64,000 bases of DNA from Callorhinus ursinus (taxonomy: Eukaryota > Chordata > Mammalia > Carnivora > Otariidae). The position numbers were made by a program, and so were the translations under genes. The notes under the pieces are model-generated. The model did not search any database and was not told where the DNA came from. It was given only the letters and a program-made list of their open reading frames with translations. Below, one piece after another: positions 53,931-64,000 of the stretch (the first letter of the stretch is position 1; each line of letters starts with the position of its first letter). Location: contig NW_020312817.1 of assembly GCF_003265705.1 (NCBI RefSeq), positions 32,947,820 through 33,011,819 of the forward strand. The letters run 5' to 3'.

Positions 53931-54206
53931 TATTTTCTTCTTTTTTTTATTATGTTATGTTAATCACCATACATTATATCATTAGTTTTTGATGTAGTGT
54001 TCCATGATTCATTGTTTGTGTATAACATCCAGTGCTCCATGCAGAATGTGCCCTCTTTAATACCCATCACCAGGCTAACACATCCCCCTAGCCCCCTCCC
54101 CTCTAGAACCCTCAGTTTGTTTCTCAGAGTCCATTGTCTCTCATGGTTTGTCTCCCCCTCCGATTTCCCTCTCTTCATTTTTCCCTTCCTACTAAAAAAA
54201 AGAAAA
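53931..54206 (-). mobile_element. L1 3'UTR copy (second 3'UTR unit only)
   Basis: Carries just the distal 3'UTR unit of the copy-B type L1, ending where the internal A-run begins in the longer copies. AAAGACATTAATTG and AAAGATATTAATTG flank it. Confidence 0.9.
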
Positions 54207-54366
54207 AAAGATATTAATTGAAATTTTTCTTGTAAAATTGAAAAATAGAAAAATAATGCTGAAAAAATTTTTATACCACATTTGTGCATAGTTTCAAGTA
54301 TTTTTCTAGGGAAGGCACCTGTGGATTTCTGAGTCAAAAAGTTTATACATTTAAAACATGAGGAGG

Positions 54367-54564
54367 GGGGCACCTGGGTGGCTCAGTCATTAAGTGTCTG
54401 CCTTCGGCTCAGGTCATGATCCCAGGGTCCTGGGATCAAGCCCCGCATTGGGCTCCCTGCTCAGCGGGAAGCCTGCTTCTCCCTCTCCCACTCCCCTGCT
54501 TGGGTTCCCTCTCTTGCCATCTCTCTCTCTCTCTGTCAAATAAATAAAATCTTAAAAAAAAAAC
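54367..54564 (+). mobile_element. SINEC, young, perfect 14-bp target duplication
   Basis: AAAACATGAGGAGG at 54,353-54,366 and 54,565-54,578 flanks a consensus-like copy. Confidence 0.97.
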
Positions 54565-54578
54565 AAAACATGAGGAGG

Positions 54579-55639
54579 TACTACCAAACTTTCCAAAAGG
54601 ACAGTACCAATTTATACTCATATGAGAGTTTTTGCCGTTTTCCCAAGATTGTATATTATCAGTGTTATTGATGTTGCCAGTTTTATGGATTAAAAAAATG
54701 ATGTCTAACTGTTGTTTGATTTTGCATTTCCCTGACTACTAATGAATGAGAGATCTTTTCATATGTATATTCCCAATTTGCATATTTTTCCTGTGAATTT
54801 TCTTTTCATATACTTCACCCATTTTTACTGTATTTTTGTTGTTTTTTTAGGAGTTTTAAAATATATCAAGTCTGAATTTTGATCTTCTATCTATCTATCA
54901 ATCATCTATCAGTTGAGTCTGTGACCCCACTCAAGTGTGTAAGAACTGCCCCATTCCCTTATATTCTTTAAATGCAATTATATGCATCTCTCACAACACC
55001 TTCCCAGAGATGAGAAACTTGTGGTCAGTCATCATTGGGGTTCTTCTCCTAAACCTTCGTGGATGTGGGAAGGTTCTTTTAGGCAGAGCAATATACTTGG
55101 CCAGGCCCTTGGGCTTTCCAATCCATGTGGATATCATCTATATGCCTGTTTTTTCAAGCCCCCATTGTCTTGGTTACTCTGCTGGACTTGAGTACAAGAT
55201 TCTTTTCTGAGTATTGAGGCCTTTATTTTTCATTCCTATTTCTAGTTACTTTATTATTTATTTTATTTTCATTTATTATTTATTTTATCTTTAGATCTTG
55301 AACTCATCTGGAAATTGCACATGCTTGTATGTATGTGTAAGGTCTGTAGTTAAGAATCTAAGTTTTATTTCCTTTTGGATTTTCAATTGGTCACCATTTA
55401 TTGAATAATCAATCCATTCTTCTCAGACATGAGATACAACCTGTTACAAATAGTAGATTGATTAAGGAAGAAAGTCACTTTCTGGTAGGAATAAAGGCTC
55501 CAAATCTTAGGCAACTTAAAATGTGCTAGAAAAAGAAGAAAAGAGACTACTGGCAGACATAAGATATATAAACATGCTGAACCAGAATCCAAAGAAAAAT
55601 ATCATAAATGGAATTAAGGTGAAATTGAAAAGCTGAGAA
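54579..55639. other. Intergenic, no gene seen
   Basis: Possible old L1 text at 54,590-54,880 (TTGCATTTCCCTGACTACTA). A short TCTA/ATCA tract lies at 54,884-54,911. Small open frames at 54,935-55,210 look like chance. Confidence 0.45.
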
Positions 55640-56200
55640 CAATATTTTTTATTTCAGTGCTAAAGGGTTGGTTTTCTTAACACATAAAAAGACTATTCCA
55701 AATAATATAAAAAGATAAACAATTTAATAGAAAAATGAGCAAAGGGCTTGAAGAAGTAAAAATATGTAAATATTTTGTCCACTAGAACACATTCATCTTT
55801 TAACAATGAGACATTAGTTTTCACCTATCAAAATGGCAAGGTTTAAAGAAGTGATAAAACTCAAATTGCTATGTGAAAATGTAGCTGAAGGAATGTAAAA
55901 TAGTACAATTTTTTCTATTGTCAATTTGGCAATATATTTTAAGACTCTTGAAATATACATATTATTTTACTCAGAAATTTTACTTTTGAGGAAGTTTTTC
56001 CTAAGAAAATAATCAGAAATGTGCACAAAGATTTACAAAGTATTATTTAGAAGGAGAACTACCTAAGTGCTTAACAATTGTTGGGGGGTATGGTGTTAAA
56101 AAATATATCCACATAGACAACATTATGTTGTCATTAAATTTCATGGGAAAATGTCTGCACATACAGCATATTGAAATCATCTGCTTGTGAAATAGTTTAT
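55640..56200 (+). mobile_element. Ancient L1 ORF2 C-terminal and 3' fragment
   Basis: AATGAGCAAAGGGCTTGAAG, TATCAAAATGGCAAGGTTTA and ACAACATTATGTTGTCATTAA match the order of the old L1 ORF2 end. All frames are broken. Confidence 0.65.
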
Positions 56201-58620
56201 TCTCTCATGTTATTTTTATAAAGGAGCATAGGGAGCACCAATAAACATGGTTTAAAACATCTTTGCTACACTTTGATGCTCTTTGGTTGTGATAGCACAA
56301 GTTGCAAAGTGGTTAAATGGATGAATCACTGTGTCGCGCACACACGTGTCTGCCGTACCTGGTGGTGTGATTTCAGCGTGTGGAGGAAACACAGTCAGGA
56401 CCTCATTCCTATTCATCACTGAGAAGTAAAAGAAAACACCCCTCTCCCCAAATTAGATCTTCTGAAAAGCCGAAAGTGTACACTTTAAGTTAACTCCCAT
56501 GGAAGTCATGATAGTGTCAGAGTTCTTGCCTTCCTTGAGTATGAAATTAACATTTTGGGAACACTTTTGCTTCTCTCTTTCATGGCCCCAAGTGTACAGG
56601 TCTTTCTTTCCTCCTTCCCTGTACTGTGATTAAAACTATAACACTGAATTACTATAAACCCACAGCTACTGTTTTCTATCCCAGAAATAGGCCAAGTGCT
56701 TTTAGATGCAAACTGCCTGAGACTGTAATTATAGGAAGGGTTAATCATTTAGGCTAAGTAAGCAAGGAGAGAAAAATCTCAAGAAATCAGAAATCAGGGT
56801 CTCCACCCCAGGGGAAGAGGTGAGTGAAGCTGTGTGGAAAGCATCTTGTTCTGGTGGCTTGGCTGTCAGATTATGTTCAATAAACCAAGCATCTTCCACC
56901 TACTGCTCTCTGTCTTCCGACAGCAACTACAAGCACAATAGGGCAGGAGAGGGGCTGGTCCTGGAGGGAGAAGAAATTTAAAAATATGCATAATTGCTCT
57001 GAACCAGATGTCGTTTTCCAAACTGTTTTGCTCAGACGGAAAGTAAGCTTATTGAAGTAAGTCATGTTTGTGCCACAAGATGCCACCCTTCCCTTGAAAA
57101 GAAGAGACTAAGATAACTAAATAAAATGCAAGTGTTTTATGAGTCGATTTCTCTTGCTTTTACGTCAAGGAGCTTCTTCTTGGATGAAGGAAAAGCAATT
57201 ATATTTTGTTCTATAACATTTTGGTGCAGCAAAAGAAACTAGTGCCTTGTTAGCAAAGGCAACGAAAACTCTTTTAAAATTGTTATGGAAACATTACTTT
57301 CCCACTTGACCTGACAATGGATTACCATTTTGTGCACAAGCTTTATTACTTTGGGTTCTTGGTTTTAGCCTAACTTTTTATGTATAGTCAAGCTGTTACA
57401 AAAGACACAAAATGACATATTGTCACTCTCCACAATTTTAAGCTTCCAATTTCTCCAAGAGAGATGTTTAGATCTCTTGTCTGTGGAAGCAAAGAATGGA
57501 TACGGTTTGTTTTTGATTATTGGTGGGTTACTTCTGTGAAAACCCACACCCCTCTGCACCCATCAACACACACTCATCTCACTGCAAAAGTGAAGGCTGT
57601 CACAGCAAAGTTTGGACTTGAAGAGTAGAAATAATTGTAATTCCTAATCAAATTGTCTTTATATTCTTAGCAGAAATCTATACATGTTTATTAGTCATAA
57701 TCTTTGAATTCATCTTTGAGTTATGTTGAAAGCAAAATGTCGAGAATTACCTGTGTTGCCCTAGTCTTTTGCTTTTTGCTTACCATAAACCTAGTCTAAG
57801 TAAATCAGCCTGCTGCTGTCATTGGTTGGTCCTCAATCACCTTTTGGCTTTGGTGAGAAAAATGGAAAAATTTCAATTATTCTTCCTAAAGGGAAGTCAG
57901 GAAGTAGATGTGACCTGGAACAGCTCATTTAACCTGTTGGTACCTCCATTTTATTTGTGAAACAAGGCATTGTACTGACTACTCTGTAAGATGTCTTCTG
58001 TACTTTGAGGAGATTTTTATGATACTCTCTCATTAAAAATTCTGATAATCAGACCAGTAGTGGGATTAGTAAAGGAAAATATTGAGAATTTGAAGGGCTA
58101 CCAATATTTATATTAAGTTCTGTTGTGATTTCGATAATCCTATTTTCACAAATTAATCTTCCTCCGGTAGCAAGGTGCTAATAGTATTGCTATAAAAACC
58201 TCATTTGCATATAGATATACTGATTTTTAAGATTAATATGATGGAAGCATTTTATATTTTATTTTTTTCATTTGAATTTTTATCATGGAGATGAGTCTAG
58301 AAAGTCTAAGTGCTTATTTACTCCCCACCTGAGAAAAGCAGTTCAAACCTTTATATCTGCATGAAATTTCTGGGGTTTGTGCCATGTTTGTAGGTTGAAC
58401 CATTTCTGGCCACACTAAGGATCAATGCTTAAGTCCAAGCCATCCCAGGATGATTGGTCATTGGAGAAGCGCGGTGTGAAACTCTACCCCATATGAGTAC
58501 CTCTATTGGGACATAAATGAGAAGATGAGTCACTAGAGTTTAAGTGATCTTTTCCTTCCAAATACTAATCTTTTCTTCCAGTTCTCAATTAGACTTGTTA
58601 TCTTGGAAGAAATAAGAGTA
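56201..58620. other. Repeat-poor intergenic stretch (2.4 kb)
   Basis: No repeat family recognised and no convincing exon. A possible place for conserved non-coding sequence, which only cross-species alignment can show. Confidence 0.45.
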
Positions 58621-58624
58621 GTAT

Positions 58625-58855
58625 TGTCAGATAAAATGCAGGATATCCAATTAAATTTGAATTTCAGATAAAAAACAAAAAAATTTTTTGGTATTGTGAT
58701 CCCTAAATTACGTGCATATTATACTAAAAATTTAAACTATTATACTGAATTATATTTTATTCTAACACTAAAATTAGTTGCTTTTTAAAATCTGAAATTC
58801 AAATTTAATGGTGTACTGTATTTTCATTTGATAAATGGAATCTTAACTAGGACTC
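58625..58855. mobile_element. Palindromic non-autonomous DNA transposon
   Basis: Two long inverted arms: TTAAATTTGAATTTCAGAT (about 58,653-58,671) is exactly mirrored by ATCTGAAATTCAAATTTAA (about 58,790-58,808), and the match continues outwards with mismatches. The middle is AT-rich and without coding. This is the layout of a MER-type palindromic element, with the exact family unknown. Confidence 0.75.
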
Positions 58856-58859
58856 AAAG

Positions 58860-59820
58860 GAAATATAAGGATGTTGAGATGCTACACACACCCTTGCAAA
58901 GAATAGCAATAAACCCCTATCACCTAAAATGATATACTTTTATATAAGGTGAAAATTATTGAGTGCATTGATTTGTGTTTCCTAGTATATCCATATATGT
59001 AAATGTTTCTTTTAGAGTTTAAAAATTATATATTTTTGCCTTTTCATTTAATATATATAATATTTCTATTAATATATATACTATTTTTATTAATATATAC
59101 AATATTTCTATATCAGTATTGCTATCCAATTTCATGTTGTAGATAAATTATTTAACATTTCCCTATTATTAAATATTTAGAGTATATCCCTTTTTTTGGT
59201 TTTCTGTTATAAATGTTACAACAACTTCTTGATGTACATAGCACTTTTTGTTGTTGTTGTTGTTAAACTGTTTTTCTAGAATAAATTCCTAAGAGTGAGA
59301 TAAGTGGAACATCAGGAATCAAGTGGTCAAATTATGCCTGAATAACCATATTTAGGTTTCCCTTTTCATTCCCTGTTAAAAGGGGTACAAATTGGGAGAG
59401 GAGAAGAGATAGGAGAAATGCACGGGAATGCAATTTTATATCTTACTAGTTCTGCAAGTGGGCAGTTCCTTTACAAGAGTGTTTCATTTTTAAAACCAGT
59501 AGTAAAATAACAGGCTTGGAAGTGGATTTTTTAAAAAAATTCAGCTGAACATGAGATAGCTTAGTAACTTCTCTCCGTCATCCATTTCTTACCAGGATGC
59601 CACCAGGCTGCTCTGATCATCACGAGTGGCCTCCTAACTGTTCCTGAACTGACGTGATTGCTTCTTAAGTATGTTTTTTATGGTTACATTATGAAGGAAG
59701 CTGCAGAGTGCATCTGTTCATAAACTAATCATGTACTTCTCTATCAGTGTGTTAGAGATGAGAAATAGTTTTGAAAAAAATTGCTTCTACAACAAGGTGG
59801 TCCAAGTGATAAACCAATAC
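58860..59820. other. AT-rich intergenic DNA
   Basis: Holds a repeated ATATTTCTATTAATATATA motif (59,049-59,115) and a (TTG)n tract (59,250-59,265). No gene or named element. Confidence 0.5.
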
Positions 59821-59829
59821 CCAGATTTT

Positions 59830-60024
59830 TGTTTTGTTTTGTTTTTTTATTTGTTTTTGTTTTTAGAAAGGGAGAGAGAGAGTGGGGAGAGGGCAGAGGA
59901 TGAGAGAGAGAATCTTAAGCAGGCTCCACATTGAGCATCTTGGAGCTTGATCTCACCCCTGAGATCATGACCTGAGCCAAAATCAAGAGTCAGATACTTA
60001 ACTCACTGAGCCACTCAGGAGCTC
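59830..60024 (-). mobile_element. SINEC (older subfamily), diverged
   Basis: T-rich left end and the degraded head GAGCCACTCAGGAGCTCC. The body has CTGAGCCAAAATCAAGAGTC, the old-subfamily mark. The flanking duplication is only partly preserved (ATACCCAGATTT and CTACCCAACTGATTT). Confidence 0.88.
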
Positions 60025-60029
60025 CTACC

Positions 60030-61870
60030 CAACTGATTTAATAATCACATAACAAACCAGTCAGAGCTATTTTCTTTTAAGGAAAGAAAGAGATGAGAAG
60101 GGTTGGGAAAGACAAATGTAATTGTCTAATTGTAGTCTACTTTCCTTTTTGACCCTGAGTATCATTTAAAGCAATTTAAAATCAAACAAGCAAGATAAAA
60201 TTAAAGAAAAATATATAGAAGTATAAAGACTCCAAATTAGGATTTTCTGTAGTTTCTTTGGCTGGTTAACTTCAGCATTATCCAATTCAAATTAGGCACC
60301 ATCAGGAGATATGTTGCTATTCACAGCTCCCCAGGGAAGCTCAGAGGTAGATAGGTTAGGCATTTCTGGGAATACTGTGCTGTGAGAAATTAAGCTTTCA
60401 TGGGAACTATGAGTTTCAGTTGACAATGAAGCAGTATTTCAGTAGAGAGGAATAATAGTTCAATAATGAGAGGAATATAATTTGACAGAAGTCCTCCTCA
60501 GTGTTAAAAATCTTCTTCAGTGTCCTAGCTTGAAAAAGATTTTTTTCCCTTCCCAACCAATCTGTAGTTGGGAGTTCTATGAGCATTTACCAAATTGTTT
60601 TCAGAGGGAACACTGGTAGTTATCAAGAATATAACAGCTGATCTCCAAAAATGAGGTGAAATGAGTTTGGCATGTTACTCGCTATGTACTTCTCCCTCAG
60701 AGATCTAGGATGCCCATTAGAACGTGAAAGCTCTGAGACGTGTGCAGTAGAAAAACCTATTTAACTTATAACTCCCAAGGTATACCTAAGAAAGTCATTT
60801 TTTTTACACAAGTCCAATGAACATTTAAGGAATATCTGTGTTCTAAAGAATGATCTATGCAAAATTCTGAGTTAAATGTATCTCAGTGATAAACAAAGGG
60901 GTATAGAAAGAGTTGGTTTCCAACTTCGGTTTCAGACTAATATCTGATGTGTATTGTAGCCTTGTAGCTTGTCCTGCCCCCCCAAAACTTCTCTACATCT
61001 TCTGAGTCACTTGGTATGAGTCATCTATAATTTTTTACAGAGATTTAGGTCTCTCTGAAGGAAAATAGAAGAGAAGGGTAAAGGTTACCCAGGTTTTATA
61101 TTTGTTTATCCTTCTAGTTAAACGCTATGGCTTTAGAATCAAAAGGAGAGTGGGGAAGTGAGTTTATAAATACAGTTTCACAGAGCAGGATTTTATCTAA
61201 TAATCCATGACTTCTGGACAAAAGGACAAGACAGAAATCAAGACAAAATACATCTCATACACACTGAGGAGGAAGTGGTTGGAAGATGGAATGTTTAACT
61301 AATTAGGAGGGCTCAAAATTGAATTGGTCAGTGGGAACAGAGGCTGGGATGGAAAGATAAAATTGGGTCCCCTAGGGGATGATGCATATGGCAGAGAAGG
61401 AAACAGCACAGTAGAGGTGGTGGCGAATTATTTTCAAGTGAAATTGCAGTTCAGCGATTTGGAAATAATATGTATCACTTCAGATGCCTAAGTACTAATG
61501 TTCAGACTGCAGAGGAGAAAAGAACATTTAAATTTTTCTAACAATAAACTTATTTAATTAAATGAGTAAATATTGATTACCTATCATGTGTAGCATAGTC
61601 AAAAGGAATTTTAGAATACAAAGGAAAAATCCTGCTTCCAAAGAAGGAATACTATGCATACTTTAGTAAGAGAATAAAGTAAGTACATACAAATAACTTA
61701 TATAAGACAGAATACTAACATTTTGAGCTGAGAGTAATATGATGAGAAACGAGTTTTGAAATCTTAATCTATCAGTGATATCCAGAATAGGTTGGAATAC
61801 AGATAGTGGAGGTAAGGAGACCAGAGAAATAGGAATGGATAAAATCTTGATTTTTAAAATGGTAATTAAA
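60030..61870. other. Intergenic stretch, few repeats
   Basis: No SINEC, MIR or clear L1 seen. No open frame of note. Confidence 0.45.
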
Positions 61871-61871
61871 T

Positions 61872-62060
61872 CAGGGGTTAGCATACTTTTTCTGTAAAGA
61901 GTCAGATAGTATTTTTGGCTTTGAATGCCATATGGTGTCCATAGCATGCAAGGCCATAAGCAATACATAAATGGTTGTGGCTGTTGTTTTCCAGTAAAAC
62001 TTTCTTTACAAAAACAAGTGACAGGCCTGACCTGATTCACAGACTAGTTTTCCAACTCCT
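61872..62060 (+). mobile_element. hAT-type element, third copy of the family
   Basis: Begins CAGGGGTTAGCATACTTTTTC and contains GTAAAACTTTCTTTACAAAA before the end. It matches the copies at 20,848-21,026 (inverted) and 43,491-43,700. Confidence 0.8.
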
Positions 62061-62140
62061 AAATTAAATAAAGGAAGCTTAAAGTTAACTGCTGGTGAAA
62101 ATATAAAAATATATTACTATACCGTACAAATATAACAAAG

Positions 62141-62337
62141 GTGCCTGAGTGGCTCAGTTGGTTAAGCGACTGCCTTCGGCTCAGGTCGTGATCCTGGAGT
62201 CCCGGGATGGAGTCCCGCATCGGGCTCCCTGCTGAGCAGGGAGTCTGCTTCTCCCTCTGACCCTCCCCCCTCTCATGCTCTCTCTCTATCTCATTCTCTC
62301 TCTCAAATAAATAAATAAAATCTTAAAAAAATTTTAA
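62141..62337 (+). mobile_element. SINEC with 16-bp target duplication overlapping its head
   Basis: AAATATAACAAAGGTG occurs at 62,128 and 62,338. The first copy runs into the SINE head GGTGCCTGAGTGGCTCAG, so the exact left junction is ambiguous by a few bases. Confidence 0.95.
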
Positions 62338-62417
62338 AAATATAACAAAGGTGATCTTTAGAAACATTAGTGAACAAATCAGGGCTTACTAATCCCATTT
62401 AAAATAGAGTTATTTGG

Positions 62418-62618
62418 GGGGCGCCAGGGTGGCTCAGTCAGTTCAGCATCTGACTCTTGGTTTCAGCTCCAGTTATGATTTCCGGGTTGTGACGTGGAGC
62501 TCAGCGTCAGGCTCCATGCTCATCAAGGAGTCTGCTTGTCCCTCTCCCTCCCTCTCTGCTGCTGCTGCTCTCTCTCTCAAAATGAATAAATAGATAAATA
62601 ATAAAATCTTCAAAAAAT
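62418..62618 (+). mobile_element. SINEC, diverged subfamily
   Basis: Head GGGGCGCCAGGGTGGCTCAG, body CATCTGACTCTTGGTTTCAG, tail AATAAATAGATAAATAATAA. It lies only 80 bp after the previous SINEC. Confidence 0.92.
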
Positions 62619-63029
62619 TAAATAATTTGGATTTCTATGTTCAACAATGGCAGAAGTAGCTTGTTACTGACCAACACTTGCATTGAAAAAAAAACTAGAA
62701 AAGCTGAGTATGTGTGTGTGTGTGCATGCATATGCTTGCACAAATGCGTGTATGCACATCAGAGGGCTACCACGACAATGAGGACTTGTAGGGGTTTAGA
62801 ATATATCTACGATTACACCACAACAGTAGTACAAAAGACAGAGGGGAAAATGGAATTAATATGTTCAAAGATCCTAGCACTGTTCAGCAACTGATAAAAC
62901 CACAAACTTAAATTAGATTTTAATAAAACAGGGTTGCATTTGTAATTTCTATGGTTACTATTACAAGAATAGTAAAAGAGTGTATTGCATAGCTGGGAAG
63001 CTAATAGAAGGGAAAGTGGAATAATAAAG

Positions 63030-63267
63030 TACTACTTAATCCAGAACAAAGCAAGAAGGTGAGAAAGAAGAAATAGAATAGCTGTGACCAAAAAAAGTAA
63101 ATGGTAGATTTAAACCCCAAAGTATGGTAATTATATCAAATATAAATGGACTAAATAGACTAGAAGATAAAAGTTATTTGGATCAAAAAACAAAATTAAC
63201 CTGTATGTTGTTTATAAGAGATACACTTTGAATTTGAGGCTACAGAAACATTCAAAGTAAAAGAATA
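63030..63267 (+). mobile_element. Ancient L1 ORF2 endonuclease-region fragment
   Basis: AAATATAAATGGACTAAATAG and TGTTTATAAGAGATACACTTTG match the start of L1 ORF2. Stops and indels throughout. Confidence 0.65.
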
Positions 63268-63283
63268 TAACAAGTGTATTTTA

Positions 63284-63500
63284 TTTTATTGACTTATTTT
63301 TTTTATTTTTTAAAGATTTTATTTATTTATTTGACAGAGAGAGACACAATGAGAGAGGGAACACAAGCAGGGGGAGCGGGAGAGGGAGAAGCAGGCTTCC
63401 CACCGAGCAGGGAGCCCGATGTGGGGCTCGATCCCAGGACCCCTGGATCGTGACCTGAGCCAAGGGCAGACGCTTAATGACTGAGTCACCCAGGCACCCC
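63284..63500 (-). mobile_element. SINEC inserted in old L1
   Basis: TAACAAGTGTATTTTA at 63,268 and TAACAAGCATATTTTA at 63,501 flank it. Young-type body with a GAGTCACCCAGGCACCCC head. Confidence 0.96.
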
Positions 63501-63660
63501 TAACAAGCATATTTTAAACAGAGAATAGATTGGTTGTTGCCAGAGGAGGGGGTGGGGAAATGGGTGAAAGTGGTCCCAAGCTACAACTTCCAGTTATAAG
63601 ACAAAGTAAGTCCTGGGATTTGTAATGCACAGTATGGTGAACATAGTTTCTTGATGTTAA
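63501..63660 (+). mobile_element. Ancient L1 3'UTR fragment
   Basis: GATTGGTTGTTGCCAGAGGAG and TAATGCACAGTATGGTGAAC are the familiar old L1 3' patterns, similar to 18,271-18,330. Confidence 0.75.
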
Positions 63661-63662
63661 AA

Positions 63663-63690
63663 AACAACAACAACAACAACAACAACAACC
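63663..63690. repeat. (AAC)n microsatellite
   Basis: About nine ACA/AAC units right after the L1 3' fragment. The rest of the window, to 64,000, holds nothing recognised. Confidence 0.95.
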
Positions 63691-64000
63691 AACCAGAAGG
63701 GGTCATCCGCAGTGACTCCCAAACTGTAAAAAGTGGATCCCTCAAATAGTCATAATCCAAATATTTAGACCCACATGAAGTGACAATATCAAATGAATTT
63801 GGGCTTTTGAGTAAATCTGGTAGAAATCTAGCCAGACTATTGAGTCAATATGACCTTGAAACGTAGGTAGCCTCAAGCTCTTTATCCCCTTCTGGTAATA
63901 TTTTCCTTTAATTTTTTCCTTAAAAGAGGGGAGCAGGACTCACTCATTATTTTTCTATGAAGGCCATACTTGCACCTTATTACTCCAGCCCAGCAGGACA

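Noticed and set aside
63663..63690. Regular AAC units as a CRISPR-like array
   Set aside because: A plain trinucleotide microsatellite without spacers; the window is mammalian.

Overview
This is a window of vertebrate nuclear DNA from a mammal of the order Carnivora. The diagnostic signal is about 29 copies of the carnivore tRNA-derived SINE (SINEC), with a head reading GGGGCGCCTGGGTGGCTCAG, a CT-rich body and an AAATAAATAAAATCTTTAAA tail, many between intact target-site duplications. The central part of the SINE looks like the bear, seal and mustelid form rather than the dog or cat forms as I remember them, so a non-canid caniform is likely; this is inference without a database search.

Only one protein-coding gene can be supported: THUMPD2 on the minus strand, filling positions 1 to about 25,400. 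Exons 1 to 8 can be placed to the base, all with GT-AG introns and a continuous reading frame of 359 codons plus one base. The last exons lie beyond the left edge. The gene encodes a THUMP-domain, SAM-dependent RNA methyltransferase that, with TRMT112, makes m2G in U6 snRNA. It starts in a CpG island (about 25,070-25,520) with an ideal Kozak context, a CACGTG E-box and a GC box. The introns (0.5 to 8.7 kb) are filled with SINEC, MIR, decayed L1, DNA transposons (hAT-like and Tigger-like), one class I ERV-type LTR and microsatellites.

From about 25.5 kb to 64 kb I see no gene. This intergenic half holds two 5'-truncated carnivore L1 copies facing tail to tail (34,987-36,701 plus; 37,922-40,003 minus), two short L1 3'-end copies (44,380-44,807; 53,931-54,206), ancient L1 material (45.4-51.1 kb, 53.3-53.9 kb, 55.6-56.2 kb, 63.0-63.7 kb), MIR and L2 fragments, a Tigger-like element, a palindromic DNA transposon, and relatively repeat-poor stretches (29.4-33.8, 40.9-42.8, 56.2-58.6 and 60.0-61.9 kb) that could hold regulatory DNA.

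I found no RNA gene, CRISPR array, bacterial-type system or clearly new biological system. The observations most worth a second look are the duplicated 3'UTR in one L1 lineage, the L1 inverted repeat, a SINE pair sharing one target duplication, two hAT-like elements inserted in series at the same site, three SINEs inserted in MIRs, and an unexplained 70-codon open frame in THUMPD2 intron 1.
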